A DNA stretch of 64,000 bases from Ignavibacteriota bacterium. GTDB lineage: Bacteria; Bacteroidota; Ignavibacteria; Ignavibacteriales; Melioribacteraceae. The notes below the pieces were generated by a model that worked only from the letters and a program-made list of their open reading frames with translations, was not told where the DNA came from and made no database searches. Location of the stretch: assembly GCA_002746605.1 (NCBI GenBank), contig PDPT01000039.1, positions 1 to 64,000 of the forward strand, given 5' to 3'. This document shows, piece by piece, positions 45,308 to 55,353 of the stretch (the first letter of the stretch is position 1; each line of letters begins with the position of its first letter). Made by a program: the position numbers and the translations under genes.

Positions 45308-47671
45308 ATGAAAAAATTAGCGTTTATTTTAGCTTTAACAATCACAACTTTCGCTCAAGATAATTTTATCAAAAGAGAGTTTAGAGGTGCTTGGGTTGCT
45401 TCTGTTATAAACTTAGATTGGCCCTCAAGCAAGTATCTTTCCACAGAGGAACAGAAAAAAGAATTGATCCAATTGTTCAACAAGTTAGAAGCAACAAACA
45501 TTAATGCCGTAATATTCCAAATTAGAACAGAGTGCGATGCCTTTTATAATTCACCCTACGAACCTTGGTCTTATTGGTTAACCGGTTCTCAAGGAACAGC
45601 TCCAAGTCCGTATTACGATCCTTTGGAATTTGCAATTGAAGAAGCTCACAAAAGAGGTATGGAATTGCATGCTTGGTTTAATCCTTATAGAGTTGAAAGA
45701 CAAATCGGAAATTATACCACCGCATCAAATCATGTTACCAAAGTTCATCCTGAGTGGACTCTCTCATTTGGAAGTGGTACAAACAAAATTAAAATTTTAA
45801 ATCCCGGTCTTAAAGAAGTTAGAAAGTATGTAACAAATGTTGTAATGGATGTTGTAAACCGATATGATGTTAACGGTATCCATTTTGATGATTACTTTTA
45901 TCCTTATCCTCCTAATAAAATTTCCGGTGAAGATTATCAAACATTTAATGCTGATCCAAGAGGTTTTCTTGACATTAATGATTGGAGAAGAGATAATGTT
46001 AATGAGTTATTAAGAATGATTTATGATTCAATTCAAGTTGCTAAGCCTGAAGTCAAATTTGGAATGAGTCCGTTTGGTATTTATAAGAATGGAGTTCCTA
46101 AAGGCACCTATGGATTAGATGCATATAGTACAATTTATTGTGATCCTGTTGCATGGTTAAATGAAAAAATTATTGACTATATTACTCCCCAATTATATTG
46201 GGCATTTGGCGGCGGACAAGATTATGGTAAACTTTTACCATGGTGGGCTTCACAAACAAATGGAAGACACTTGTATCCTGGACAGGCAATTTATAGAGTT
46301 GGTAAGCCTTTTAACAAAACTGAAATTCCCCGCCAAATACGTCTTGACAGAGCAACTGATAATTGTCAAGGAAGTATTTTCTTTAGAGCAAAATTTCTTG
46401 AATATAATCCTTTGGGTTTAACAGATTCTTTAGAAAATAATTACTACAAAAATAAAGCGTTAATTCCTCAAATGAATTGGAAAGATTCGATAGTACCAAA
46501 TGTACCTACAAACTTGAGATACGAAAAACTTGCCGGTCAACGAGGAAACGGATTGGTTTGGGATAGGCCTAATTTGGCTGCAGATAATGATTCGGCATCA
46601 ATGTATGTTGTATATGAGTTACAGAATAATACACCTCAACAATCGGATTTTGATAATCCTGCAAATATTTCAAAAATTACGTCTGGAAATTCTACTCCGA
46701 TTAGCTCAAGAAGTAATAATTCAAACCTATTTTTCTCAGTTACTGCCTTAGATGGTAATAATAATGAAAGTATAAATTCGGAAGTTTTAGAATTACAATT
46801 AACCGTTCCCCATATACCAGATTTAGAGTATCCTTTAGCAAATGCAAACAAACAAAGAGATACTACACAATTAGTATGGTTTGATTCGGAAGGAGCTAAT
46901 ACAAATCGCTTACAAGTTGCAACTGATTCTAGCTTTAGTGATATAATACTAAATAAAGTAAATTTAGTTGATACATCTTATTTGGTAACTAATATAGATG
47001 GTTTAACAAATTATTATTGGAGAGTATCGGCGAGTAATATAGCAGGTGAGAGTGAGTTTTCTGAAGTAAGACGTTTTACAACGGGCTTCCCTATATCTCC
47101 ACTTTTAGTTTCACCTGCAAACAAAACTTTAGATGTAGCTTTGGATACATTCTTTGTTTGGAATTATTCAGATAGTTCAGTATCTTATCAATTTCAATTA
47201 GCAGAAGGATTATCAATTGGAGAAACCAATGTTGTTATTGACACAGTATTGAGTGATACTTTACTGTTATTAAAAAATTTAAAACCTAAGCAATTATATG
47301 CTTGGCATGTAAGGGGAATAAATGAATTTGGTAATAGCAAATGGTCAAAATCTTTTCAATTTAAAACAATTAAACCAACCGGTTTAAATGATGATTTCAG
47401 TATCCCGAATGATTTCTATTTGTCACAGAATTATCCAAATCCTTTTAACCCTGAAACAACCATTGAGTTCAGTATTTCAAAAAGCGGTTTAACAATTTTA
47501 AAAATATATGATATATTAGGTAAAGAAGTTCTTACACTTAAGAATGAATTTATGAATAGCGGAAAATACTCAGTTAAATTTGATGGAAGTAAATTATCCA
47601 GTGGTGTTTATATCTACGTTCTTAAGAATAATCATAATTTTGCTCGGAAGAAAATGTTATTGTTGAAGTAA
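45308..47671 (+). CDS. GHL10-type glycoside hydrolase (DUF187/YngK-like) with T9SS sorting domain
   Basis: A 787-residue surface enzyme. A signal peptide (to about residue 16) precedes a catalytic TIM barrel of the GHL10 group (about 20-365, with 'REFRGAWVASVINLDWPS', 'GMELHAWFNPYR', 'GIHFDDYFYPYP' and 'FGMSPFGIYKNG'). Two or three fibronectin-like beta domains follow (about 390-690). A C-terminal T9SS type A sorting domain begins 'LSQNYPNPFNPETT' and ends '...FARKKMLLLK'. GHL10 relatives act on polysaccharides, including peptidoglycan-type substrates (YngK-like), but substrate here is unknown. It starts 93 bp after the response regulator and 56 bp before a TonB-dependent receptor. Confidence 0.9.
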   Translation: MKKLAFILALTITTFAQDNFIKREFRGAWVASVINLDWPSSKYLSTEEQKKELIQLFNKLEATNINAVIFQIRTECDAFYNSPYEPWSYWLTGSQGTAPSPYYDPLEFAIEEAHKRGMELHAWFNPYRVERQIGNYTTASNHVTKVHPEWTLSFGSGTNKIKILNPGLKEVRKYVTNVVMDVVNRYDVNGIHFDDYFYPYPPNKISGEDYQTFNADPRGFLDINDWRRDNVNELLRMIYDSIQVAKPEVKFGMSPFGIYKNGVPKGTYGLDAYSTIYCDPVAWLNEKIIDYITPQLYWAFGGGQDYGKLLPWWASQTNGRHLYPGQAIYRVGKPFNKTEIPRQIRLDRATDNCQGSIFFRAKFLEYNPLGLTDSLENNYYKNKALIPQMNWKDSIVPNVPTNLRYEKLAGQRGNGLVWDRPNLAADNDSASMYVVYELQNNTPQQSDFDNPANISKITSGNSTPISSRSNNSNLFFSVTALDGNNNESINSEVLELQLTVPHIPDLEYPLANANKQRDTTQLVWFDSEGANTNRLQVATDSSFSDIILNKVNLVDTSYLVTNIDGLTNYYWRVSASNIAGESEFSEVRRFTTGFPISPLLVSPANKTLDVALDTFFVWNYSDSSVSYQFQLAEGLSIGETNVVIDTVLSDTLLLLKNLKPKQLYAWHVRGINEFGNSKWSKSFQFKTIKPTGLNDDFSIPNDFYLSQNYPNPFNPETTIEFSISKSGLTILKIYDILGKEVLTLKNEFMNSGKYSVKFDGSKLSSGVYIYVLKNNHNFARKKMLLLK

Positions 47672-47726
47672 ATATAGATTAATGTTTTTTTAATTTTATA
47701 AAAATTATCTTAAAGGGATAGGTAAC

Positions 47727-50700
47727 ATGAAAAATGTTATAGTTTTTCTTTTTTTGTCTTTTCAAATTTTTGCACAAACTACTGGCAAAATATCCGGAAA
47801 AATTACAGATGCTTCAACCGGAGAGCCTATCATAGGTGCAAATGTTATTGTTGAGGGAACTAATTTAGGTGCGGCAGCAGATATTGACGGATATTATGTT
47901 ATATTAAACATAAAACCCGGACTTTATAATTTAAAAGTATCTTCAATTGGTTATCAAGCAACCAAAGTTTTAAAAGTTAGGGTAAATATAGATCAAACAA
48001 CTGAAGTTGATTTTAAGTTATCTGAAGAAATTTATGAAACCGGAGAAGTTGTTGTTGTTGCCAAAACACCAATAGTGCAAAAAGATGTTGCTTCAAGCGG
48101 CGTAAATCTTAATGCCGAAGAAATTCAAAATTTACCTGTTGTCAATGTTACAAGTGTTGTTGGTTTACAAGCGGGAGTTATAGGTGGTAATATTAGAGGT
48201 AGTAGTTCAGGGGATGAAATCATATATCAAGTAAATGGTGTAACCATGAAAGATAGCAGAAATAATACTCCTTACTCAAACGTTAGTTTTACCTCTGTTG
48301 AGCAAGTAAAAGTACAAACAGGAGGTTTTACGGCTGATGTTGGTGATGTAAGGTCCGGCGTGGTTCAAATAGTTACAAAAGAAGGTGATGTAAATAATTA
48401 TTCGTTTAGTTTTTATTCTCAGTTAAGAAATCCCGGTAACAAACACTATGGTCCTTCTGTTAATGATCCTAATTCATATTACTTAAGACCGTATTTAGAT
48501 GATGATGTTGCTTGGACCGGTACTAATAATGGTGCTTGGTCGGATTATATAAAAAGACAATATCCTGAGTTTGATGGTTGGAATGCTTTTGCACAATCAA
48601 CATTAGAAAATAATGACCCGAATGATGATTTAACACCTGAAGCTGCTCAGCAATTATTGTTGTGGCAATCAAGGAAAACATTTGATATTGATAAACCTGA
48701 TTATGATATTGACATGAGTTTTGGAGGACCGGTTCCATTAGTGAGTAAAAGTCTAGGGAATTTAAGATTTTTAGCTTCTTACAAACAAAATAGAACAATG
48801 TTATTAATTCCTCTTTCTACAGAAGACTATAGAGATTATGATATTGGCTTAAAATTAACCTCAGATGTAAGTAAGGGAATGAAGCTTTTTATTGAAGGGC
48901 ATTATGGAAAACAAGAAGGAACTGCAACCAGCACAATAGGAGCACCCGGAATATTTAAGGGCAATTGGAGTTTAGCTGATAGAGTAGATTTTGGAAGTTA
49001 TACAAGGGATGCAATTTTTTCTGATGCTTATTTTTCTCCTACAACAATAATCCGAAATAGTTTGGCAGCTAAATTTACTCATGTGATTTCTCCTTCAACA
49101 TATTATGATGTAATTTTTAATACATTTGGTTCAGATTACTCAACTAATCCGGGAAGATCTAGAAATCTAACAAAAAATAAGTTGATTGGAAATAATTATT
49201 ATGTTGATGAAGCACCTTTTGGACATTATCAAGGTAATGTTGATGCTATTAGTCCGGCAGGAATGTTGTTAGGGATTGTTTACAGTCAAGCAAGGGATAG
49301 CAGTAAAGTAAGAAATTATAACTTAAAGTTTGATTTTAATAGTCAGTTAGATCAAAATAATCAAGTAAAAGCCGGAATTGACTTTAAAATACTTAATAAT
49401 GATGTTAACTATGGGGTAAGGTCAGTTCTCTTTACTCAAAATAATATTGACCGTAAATGGAATACAACACCAATTCAAGCCGCTGCTTATATACAAGATA
49501 AATTAGAGTTTGAAGGGATGGTAGCAACCGTAGGGCTTAGAGCAGAATATTCTGATCCAAATACAAAATGGTATGACTACTCACCATACGATCCTGCCTT
49601 TTCTGCTGCTAATTCAGAAAATAGAGATAAATTATTGAAAAAGGTTGATTTACCAGCCCAGTTATCATTCTTACCACGTCTGGGTGTATCTTTTCCAATT
49701 GGTTTGAGTAGTAAAATCTTTTTAAACTATGGGCATTATCAAACCTTACCTACTCCTTCAAATTTATATCTAATCATTTACGATTTTAATGGTAAGCTAG
49801 ATTACATTTCTAATCCTGAAGCCGAATTAGAAAAGACAATAGCTTATGAGTTAGGTTATGAACAAAGTTTAATGGAACAGTTTTTTATAAGGGCTACAGG
49901 TTATTATAAAGATATTAGCAATGAATCCAGGGATATCAAATATATAAATAGTGACAATGGAACTGTGAGTTATAAAAAAGTTGAGCCTGTTCAATATAGA
50001 GATATCCGAGGTTTTGAACTTGAAATAAATAAAAATAGAGGTAATTGGATTACAGGATTCTTGAATTACAATTATATGGTTTCTTCCAGAGGTAAATTTG
50101 GTTGGGGTAGATATTATGAATCAAAAACTGCCCAAGATGAATATATAAGAGAGTCAGGAGAAAGTTGGTACAAACAAGATAAATGGCAGCCAAGACCTAT
50201 TGCGAGATTAAATATAGATGTTTTTACACCCAATGAATTTGGTCCGAAATTAGGGGGAATCTTTCCTTTTGAAGGTTTAAGATTGAATATTTTATCTACG
50301 TGGAGAGCAGGTGCTTCTCAAACATGGTATGGTGGGGGACCTCTAATTGTAAAAAATAGAAATAATTTGCAATGGCTCGATTATTATAATACTAATTTAA
50401 GATTATCTAAAGTGTTTTATTTTGATAATTTTGATATTCAACTTTTTGTGCAAATAAATAATTTATTTAATACTAAAAGATTATCAAAAACAGGCTTCAA
50501 AAATTATTTTGACGAAAGAGATTACTATGAATCATTACATCTTTCTGAAAATACAACCGGTATAGAAGATTTTGCATATATAAATATTCCCGGAGATGAT
50601 AAGCCCGGTGATTATAGAGATTTTGATGTTGAATTTGTCCCAATTCAGGGTGTTAGGAATATTTATGATATTTCCAGCCCTAAAAATAATTTAATTTATT

Positions 50701-50882
50701 ATGACGCTGCAACAAAAAACTATTATGAATTTAATAATTCTAATTGGAAAATGGTTGATAAAAGCAAAATAGATAAAATTTTAGATGATAAAGCATATAT
50801 AGATATGCCAAATTTATCTTTCTTTTCATTTCTTAATCCGAGAGATGTATATTTGGGAATAAAACTTAATATAAACTTATAA
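47727..50882 (+). CDS. TonB-dependent receptor with CarboxypepD-regulatory-like domain
   Basis: A 1051-residue outer-membrane receptor. Signal peptide (to about 16, FAQ), carboxypeptidase-regulatory-like domain (about 20-110: 'KISGKITDASTGEPIIGANVIVEGTNLGA'), plug (about 115-220, with 'GVIGGNIRGSS' and 'SVEQVKVQTGGFTADVGDVRSGVV') and a beta barrel. It does not carry the SusC-type 'LKDASATAIYG' plug signature and has no SusD partner. Two large exported proteins of its own operon follow, beginning 18 bp downstream. Substrate is unknown. Confidence 0.92.
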   Translation: MKNVIVFLFLSFQIFAQTTGKISGKITDASTGEPIIGANVIVEGTNLGAAADIDGYYVILNIKPGLYNLKVSSIGYQATKVLKVRVNIDQTTEVDFKLSEEIYETGEVVVVAKTPIVQKDVASSGVNLNAEEIQNLPVVNVTSVVGLQAGVIGGNIRGSSSGDEIIYQVNGVTMKDSRNNTPYSNVSFTSVEQVKVQTGGFTADVGDVRSGVVQIVTKEGDVNNYSFSFYSQLRNPGNKHYGPSVNDPNSYYLRPYLDDDVAWTGTNNGAWSDYIKRQYPEFDGWNAFAQSTLENNDPNDDLTPEAAQQLLLWQSRKTFDIDKPDYDIDMSFGGPVPLVSKSLGNLRFLASYKQNRTMLLIPLSTEDYRDYDIGLKLTSDVSKGMKLFIEGHYGKQEGTATSTIGAPGIFKGNWSLADRVDFGSYTRDAIFSDAYFSPTTIIRNSLAAKFTHVISPSTYYDVIFNTFGSDYSTNPGRSRNLTKNKLIGNNYYVDEAPFGHYQGNVDAISPAGMLLGIVYSQARDSSKVRNYNLKFDFNSQLDQNNQVKAGIDFKILNNDVNYGVRSVLFTQNNIDRKWNTTPIQAAAYIQDKLEFEGMVATVGLRAEYSDPNTKWYDYSPYDPAFSAANSENRDKLLKKVDLPAQLSFLPRLGVSFPIGLSSKIFLNYGHYQTLPTPSNLYLIIYDFNGKLDYISNPEAELEKTIAYELGYEQSLMEQFFIRATGYYKDISNESRDIKYINSDNGTVSYKKVEPVQYRDIRGFELEINKNRGNWITGFLNYNYMVSSRGKFGWGRYYESKTAQDEYIRESGESWYKQDKWQPRPIARLNIDVFTPNEFGPKLGGIFPFEGLRLNILSTWRAGASQTWYGGGPLIVKNRNNLQWLDYYNTNLRLSKVFYFDNFDIQLFVQINNLFNTKRLSKTGFKNYFDERDYYESLHLSENTTGIEDFAYINIPGDDKPGDYRDFDVEFVPIQGVRNIYDISSPKNNLIYYDAATKNYYEFNNSNWKMVDKSKIDKILDDKAYIDMPNLSFFSFLNPRDVYLGIKLNINL

Positions 50883-50900
50883 TAAAAGTTTAAGGCAAAA

Positions 50901-53018
50901 ATGAATAAAATATTTTTTTATAACAGAATAATATTAGCAGTTATTTTCTTACTAAGTTCACTAACTGAATTAAATGCTCAAACAAGTAATATGAGTAAAA
51001 TTGAAAGATGGCTTTCAGTGGGAGAGCTGGCTAATTGGTATTCAAGTATTGGTTGCGAAAGAGAAGAAGATGGTCCCGTAAAAAGTCAACAAGCAGGTTG
51101 GAGATGGCCTTCTCCATATCCTAATCAAGATATGCAGGCTGCTAAAGGGTTATGGATTGGGGCAAAAAATTATTATGATCCTGATGTTGATAGAACTTTC
51201 GATTTTAAAGTAGTACATTGTGGGCCACGCCCTCAAACCGGAGGTATAAATAAAGAATTTTTTCCTGTTGAGTTTAAACATTATGCTAAATTTAATCCTT
51301 CACCTGTAACTGTAGATGGACAAAGTTCCTACTTGTATAAAAATACTGTAGAAGATGTAGATGTTTCAATGCCATATGATCAAATGTTGTATAATGTTGT
51401 CAATACCCAAATTGGCATTACAATGAAAAGAAAAATATTTCAATTTAGTAATGAATATCACAGTAACTATATAGTTCAGGATATTACTTTTGTTAATACC
51501 GGTAATTTGGATGGTGATTCTGATATAGAAAGAACTTCAGGAACCTTGGAAGATGTTTATTTTTATTTTCAGTATAGGATGGCTCCATGTAAAGAAACCA
51601 GACAAGTTATAGGCAATGGTTCCGGATGGGGGATAAATACACTAAATGATGAAAGAGGAACTTATCGTGAAGATTCTGATAATCCTGAAAAATTAAGATA
51701 TCAATATGCCTGGCATGGTTTTTTTGCTAAGAAAAAAGTGTCATATAATAATATAGGTGGACCTATTTTTGCTCCTAAGGGTACTATCTCAGATGCTGAT
51801 ACTGTAGGGCGTTTGGCTGCTCAACAATTCCCCGGTGTTCTGGTTTTACATGCAGATAAGAATGTAAATGATAGAGATAATGATCCTGAACAGCCGAGAA
51901 CAACAGGTGTTATTTCTTCTGATGGGCAATATAATTACGCTTCCAATCCTTTTAATATGACTGAAATGCAGGCAAGATACGGAATGATGACAGCAGGGCA
52001 TTCTGCTAAAAGTCATGCAGAAAGAATAACAGATGGAAATTTTGCTACCTCAACTGCCGATCCCAGTGAAGGCTCTGCAAATTCAGCGGGTTATTCTTTT
52101 GTTAATGGTTTTGGTCCTTATAATATTCCATATGGAGACAGTATAAGAATAGTTTTAGTAGAAGCTGCAGCCGGATTAAGTAGAGATGAAGCAATTAGGA
52201 TAGGGAAACTTTTTAAAAGGGAACAAATAAATGCAGCCCAGAAAAATGAATACTTTTTGCAAGGTAGAGATTCATTGCACCAGACTTTCAAAAGGGTTGT
52301 TAATAATTTTGAAAATAATTGGGAACTCTTAAATAAGCAACCCTTACCACCGGCTAATTTTACGGTTAATTCCAGAGGTGGTAGAATTGACTTGGAATGG
52401 GGAATATACAATCAAGGTGAAATTCCAAAAGGATTTGAAATTTATCGTTCCAGTTTTGAACCTGTGGAAGGATATACTAGTAGTAGTTATTATTCTAAAT
52501 TTGAATTAATTGCAGAACTACCTGCGGATGCAAGAAGTTATTCGGATACAGCTATAGCATTAAATACTGCCTATTATTATTATATCCTTTCTGTAGGTGA
52601 TGAAGTACCGGGCAATCCTGAATTAAATATACCTGCACACAAATTAAAGAGCAGTAAATTTTATACTAAAACCTATGCTCCGGCTTACAAAAGAAGTCCC
52701 GGTGAAAAAAATATTACAAGTAAAGTCAGGGTTGTTCCAAATCCTTATATAGTCTCTGCTAATTCAGAATATTTACTTTATCCCAATGAACCTAATAAAA
52801 TTGTATTTGTTAACATATCGGGTAATTGTACAATTAAGATTTTTACAGAAATTGGTGAATTAGTCGAAACTATTGAACATAATGATGGAAGTGGTTCACA
52901 TGATTGGTCACTAAGAACATCTTCTAATCAATTTGTAGTTAGTGGTATTTATATTGCTGTATTAACTGATAATATCACGGGTGATAGAGAAATAGTTAAA
53001 TTTACTATAATTAGATAA
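50901..53018 (+). CDS. Large exported protein of unknown family with fibronectin-like and sorting-like C terminus
   Basis: A 705-residue secreted protein with a signal peptide (to about residue 26, NAQ). The N-terminal 470 residues match no domain I know; they hold recurring aromatic patches such as 'AGWRWPSPYPNQDMQAAKGLWIGAKNYYDP' and 'FVNTGNLDGDSD'. From about 495 to 590 there is a fibronectin-type beta domain ('PLPPANFTVNSRGGRIDLEWG'). The last 90 residues begin 'VRVVPNPYIVSANSEY' and end '...VKFTIIR', similar in layout to T9SS sorting domains but lacking the QNYPNPFNP signature. It sits between the TonB receptor (18 bp) and a PorV/Q-like gene (20 bp). Its co-encoding with both suggests a dedicated ligand-binding or secreted partner. 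Confidence 0.7.
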   Translation: MNKIFFYNRIILAVIFLLSSLTELNAQTSNMSKIERWLSVGELANWYSSIGCEREEDGPVKSQQAGWRWPSPYPNQDMQAAKGLWIGAKNYYDPDVDRTFDFKVVHCGPRPQTGGINKEFFPVEFKHYAKFNPSPVTVDGQSSYLYKNTVEDVDVSMPYDQMLYNVVNTQIGITMKRKIFQFSNEYHSNYIVQDITFVNTGNLDGDSDIERTSGTLEDVYFYFQYRMAPCKETRQVIGNGSGWGINTLNDERGTYREDSDNPEKLRYQYAWHGFFAKKKVSYNNIGGPIFAPKGTISDADTVGRLAAQQFPGVLVLHADKNVNDRDNDPEQPRTTGVISSDGQYNYASNPFNMTEMQARYGMMTAGHSAKSHAERITDGNFATSTADPSEGSANSAGYSFVNGFGPYNIPYGDSIRIVLVEAAAGLSRDEAIRIGKLFKREQINAAQKNEYFLQGRDSLHQTFKRVVNNFENNWELLNKQPLPPANFTVNSRGGRIDLEWGIYNQGEIPKGFEIYRSSFEPVEGYTSSSYYSKFELIAELPADARSYSDTAIALNTAYYYYILSVGDEVPGNPELNIPAHKLKSSKFYTKTYAPAYKRSPGEKNITSKVRVVPNPYIVSANSEYLLYPNEPNKIVFVNISGNCTIKIFTEIGELVETIEHNDGSGSHDWSLRTSSNQFVVSGIYIAVLTDNITGDREIVKFTIIR

Positions 53019-53038
53019 GTTAAAATGGGAAAAATTCA

Positions 53039-54061
53039 ATGAATAAAAAATTAACTCTTTTTTTGTCTGTTCTAATTATTAGTGTATCATTTAATAATTT
53101 TTATGGTCAAGTAAAACTTGCACAAACAGGCTTAAAATTTTTAAGTGTAAGTCCTGATGCCAGAGCTTCTGCAATAGGTGATGCCGTTACTTCTTTAATT
53201 GGAAATTCATCTTCAATGTTTTATAATCCTGCGGCAATGTCCGATCAAAAAAATTATTTAGATGCTACCTTTAACATGACAAAATGGATAGCCGATATTA
53301 ACTATATGCATGCCAGTGCTTCAATTGTACCAAGTAACGGATTATACGGCGTGTTTGGTTTATCAATTGCTAGTGTTGATTATGGTACTTTCCATAAAAC
53401 AAGATATCTTAAAGCTGCAAGTGGGGAAGACTCTTATGTGGACCTTGGTACTTATAGTCCTAAGTCAATGGCAATTGGTCTTGGATATGCAAAGGCGTTA
53501 TCAGATAAATTTTCAATAGGTGGTAATGTAAAATATGTATATCAAAATCTTGGTGCTGATCATGTAATTGATATAAATTCCGCAACAGGCAAATATACAA
53601 CAACTAATTTTGATATAAATGTTCTTTCATTTGATTTTGGACTGCTTTATAAAACAGGTTTTAAAAGCTTAAATTTTGGGATGTCTGTTAGAAATTTTTC
53701 ACAAGAAATTGAATACATCGAAGAAAGTTTCCAATTGCCTTTAACATTTAAACTTGGTTTATCAATGAATGTTTTTGATTTGTTTGATTTTGATAGTAAA
53801 AAGCAAAAATTAAATGTTGCTATAGATGTGTTGCACCCTAGAGATTATAATGAACAAATAAATATAGGTTGTGAATATGTATTTTATGACATACTTTCTT
53901 TACGTGCAGGCTATATTTCACCAACAGATGAACAAGGAATTAGTGCAGGAATAGGTTTGAAAAAAGAATTAGCTGGTATTTTACTTGGTATTGATTATGC
54001 TTATTTAGATTTTGGTATTTTGAATGATGTTCATAGATTCTCGGTTAATATTTCATATTAG
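53039..54061 (+). CDS. PorV/PorQ-family outer-membrane beta-barrel protein
   Basis: A 340-residue outer-membrane protein with a signal peptide (to about 23, YGQ) followed by the family signature 'GLKFLSVSPDARASAIGDAVTSL...MFYNPAAM' near residues 32-72, and a FadL-like 14-strand barrel ending in an aromatic strand (FSVNISY). In T9SS, PorV shuttles cargo from the translocon to the attachment complex. Several paralogues occur in Ignavibacteria, often beside large surface proteins as here. It is placed 20 bp after the unknown exported protein and 24 bp before a TIG lipoprotein. Confidence 0.88.
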   Translation: MNKKLTLFLSVLIISVSFNNFYGQVKLAQTGLKFLSVSPDARASAIGDAVTSLIGNSSSMFYNPAAMSDQKNYLDATFNMTKWIADINYMHASASIVPSNGLYGVFGLSIASVDYGTFHKTRYLKAASGEDSYVDLGTYSPKSMAIGLGYAKALSDKFSIGGNVKYVYQNLGADHVIDINSATGKYTTTNFDINVLSFDFGLLYKTGFKSLNFGMSVRNFSQEIEYIEESFQLPLTFKLGLSMNVFDLFDFDSKKQKLNVAIDVLHPRDYNEQINIGCEYVFYDILSLRAGYISPTDEQGISAGIGLKKELAGILLGIDYAYLDFGILNDVHRFSVNISY

Positions 54062-54085
54062 GAATATTTAAAATTAAGGTAAATT

Positions 54086-55306
54086 ATGAAAAATAATAAA
54101 ATTATTAAGAGTCTCATCTTTTCATTTATAATAATTGTTTTCTCATTTGGATGTGCTGATGATACTACTCCCACAATATATAGGGATATACCAAACGGTA
54201 AAGCTCCCGTTATTACTGCGGTAGAGCCCGCAGATACTTGTTTAGCAGGTGTTTCAAGAGTAACTATTACAGGAGAAAATTTTTCTTCGGATATTTCTAA
54301 ATTGGTGGTCTTTTTCAATTCGGAAAAGGCAAAAATATTTGAAGCATCTGAAACAAGGATAGTAGTTCAAGCTCCTTATGTACTGGGGGATTCCATTGCC
54401 ATAAAAATTGGAGTTCAAGGAAGTCTCTTATATAATGAACCGTATTACATCGAAGGAAAACCTCCGGTTGTCTCGGTAATTAATTTTTTAGAAATTGAAG
54501 AACCGTATGGTATTGCATTAGATAATAAAAATACTTTATTTTTTAATATGGTACTAAATAGTGTTAGTAACGGACTTAAAAAATTTACTGCAGCTGAAGG
54601 AGTTATTGACTTTTCTCCCAAAGGAGGGGAATCAAATTACTTGGAACTACGATATTTTGATAATGCACTATACGGAACTCGTATACAAAAAGTTCGAGCA
54701 ATCTTTAAAAGTGTGGAAAATACATCCCCTAAAGCATTGCCAGTTAGTAATAAAAAAATGAAATTTACAACTTTAGATTTTGATAAAGATAAAAATATTT
54801 GGGCTGGAGGAGAAGGTGGAGAAATTTACAGTTTCAGCCAAGATTTTAATACTAAGGTAGCTTTCAGTTTTGATGGTAAAATTCAGAGTATGAGGTATTT
54901 TGATAAATATTTATATTTTGTTGGACAAAAAGATTCTTTATATAAAATTTGGCGAACTGAAATATTTTCTGCTGATAGCATAGGACCTATTAAAGAATAT
55001 TATAATTTAACCGAAAATTTGGGTGATTATACAGCTACTTCTATAACATTTTCTAAAGATGGAAAATTATTTATTGGTACTTCTGCAGAGGGTTATGATC
55101 CCAATGCTTTAGTTTATTTAGATGAGAACAAAAATATTGTTCAATGGTATCCAGGCTTAATTTCCGGACCTGTTTTAAATCTTACTTGGGATAATACAGT
55201 AAACTTATATTATGTACGCCAAAAAGTTGAAGATAAATCACAAAGCCAACTTATTATGAGGATAAATACCGGGCTTGAAGGTGCACCACAATTTGGAAAA
55301 GATTAA
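54086..55306 (+). CDS. IPT/TIG-domain surface lipoprotein
   Basis: A 406-residue lipoprotein with lipobox FSFGC (Cys24). Residues about 37-125 form one IPT/TIG immunoglobulin-like domain ('PVITAVEPADTCLAGVSRVTITGENFSSDISKLVVFF'). The remainder is a beta-propeller-like region of NHL/WD-type strands ('YGIALDNKNTLFFNMVLNSV', 'DFDKDKNIWAGGEGGEIYSF', 'SITFSKDGKLFIGTS'). This TIG-plus-propeller plan is common in Bacteroidota surface glycan-binding lipoproteins. It is 24 bp behind the PorV/Q-like gene and 47 bp before the T9SS propeller protein. Confidence 0.82.
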   Translation: MKNNKIIKSLIFSFIIIVFSFGCADDTTPTIYRDIPNGKAPVITAVEPADTCLAGVSRVTITGENFSSDISKLVVFFNSEKAKIFEASETRIVVQAPYVLGDSIAIKIGVQGSLLYNEPYYIEGKPPVVSVINFLEIEEPYGIALDNKNTLFFNMVLNSVSNGLKKFTAAEGVIDFSPKGGESNYLELRYFDNALYGTRIQKVRAIFKSVENTSPKALPVSNKKMKFTTLDFDKDKNIWAGGEGGEIYSFSQDFNTKVAFSFDGKIQSMRYFDKYLYFVGQKDSLYKIWRTEIFSADSIGPIKEYYNLTENLGDYTATSITFSKDGKLFIGTSAEGYDPNALVYLDENKNIVQWYPGLISGPVLNLTWDNTVNLYYVRQKVEDKSQSQLIMRINTGLEGAPQFGKD

Positions 55307-55340
55307 ATAAGATAGTTAATAAATCATTTATAAATTACTT

Positions 55341-55346
55341 AGGAGG
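55341..55346 (+). promoter_or_regulatory. Consensus Shine-Dalgarno (AGGAGG) before the T9SS propeller gene
   Basis: AGGAGG lies 7 bases before the ATG at 55354. Most genes in this window have only weak purine runs, so a full-consensus site suggests unusually strong translation of the last gene in the cluster. Confidence 0.7.
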
Positions 55347-55353
55347 TAATATA

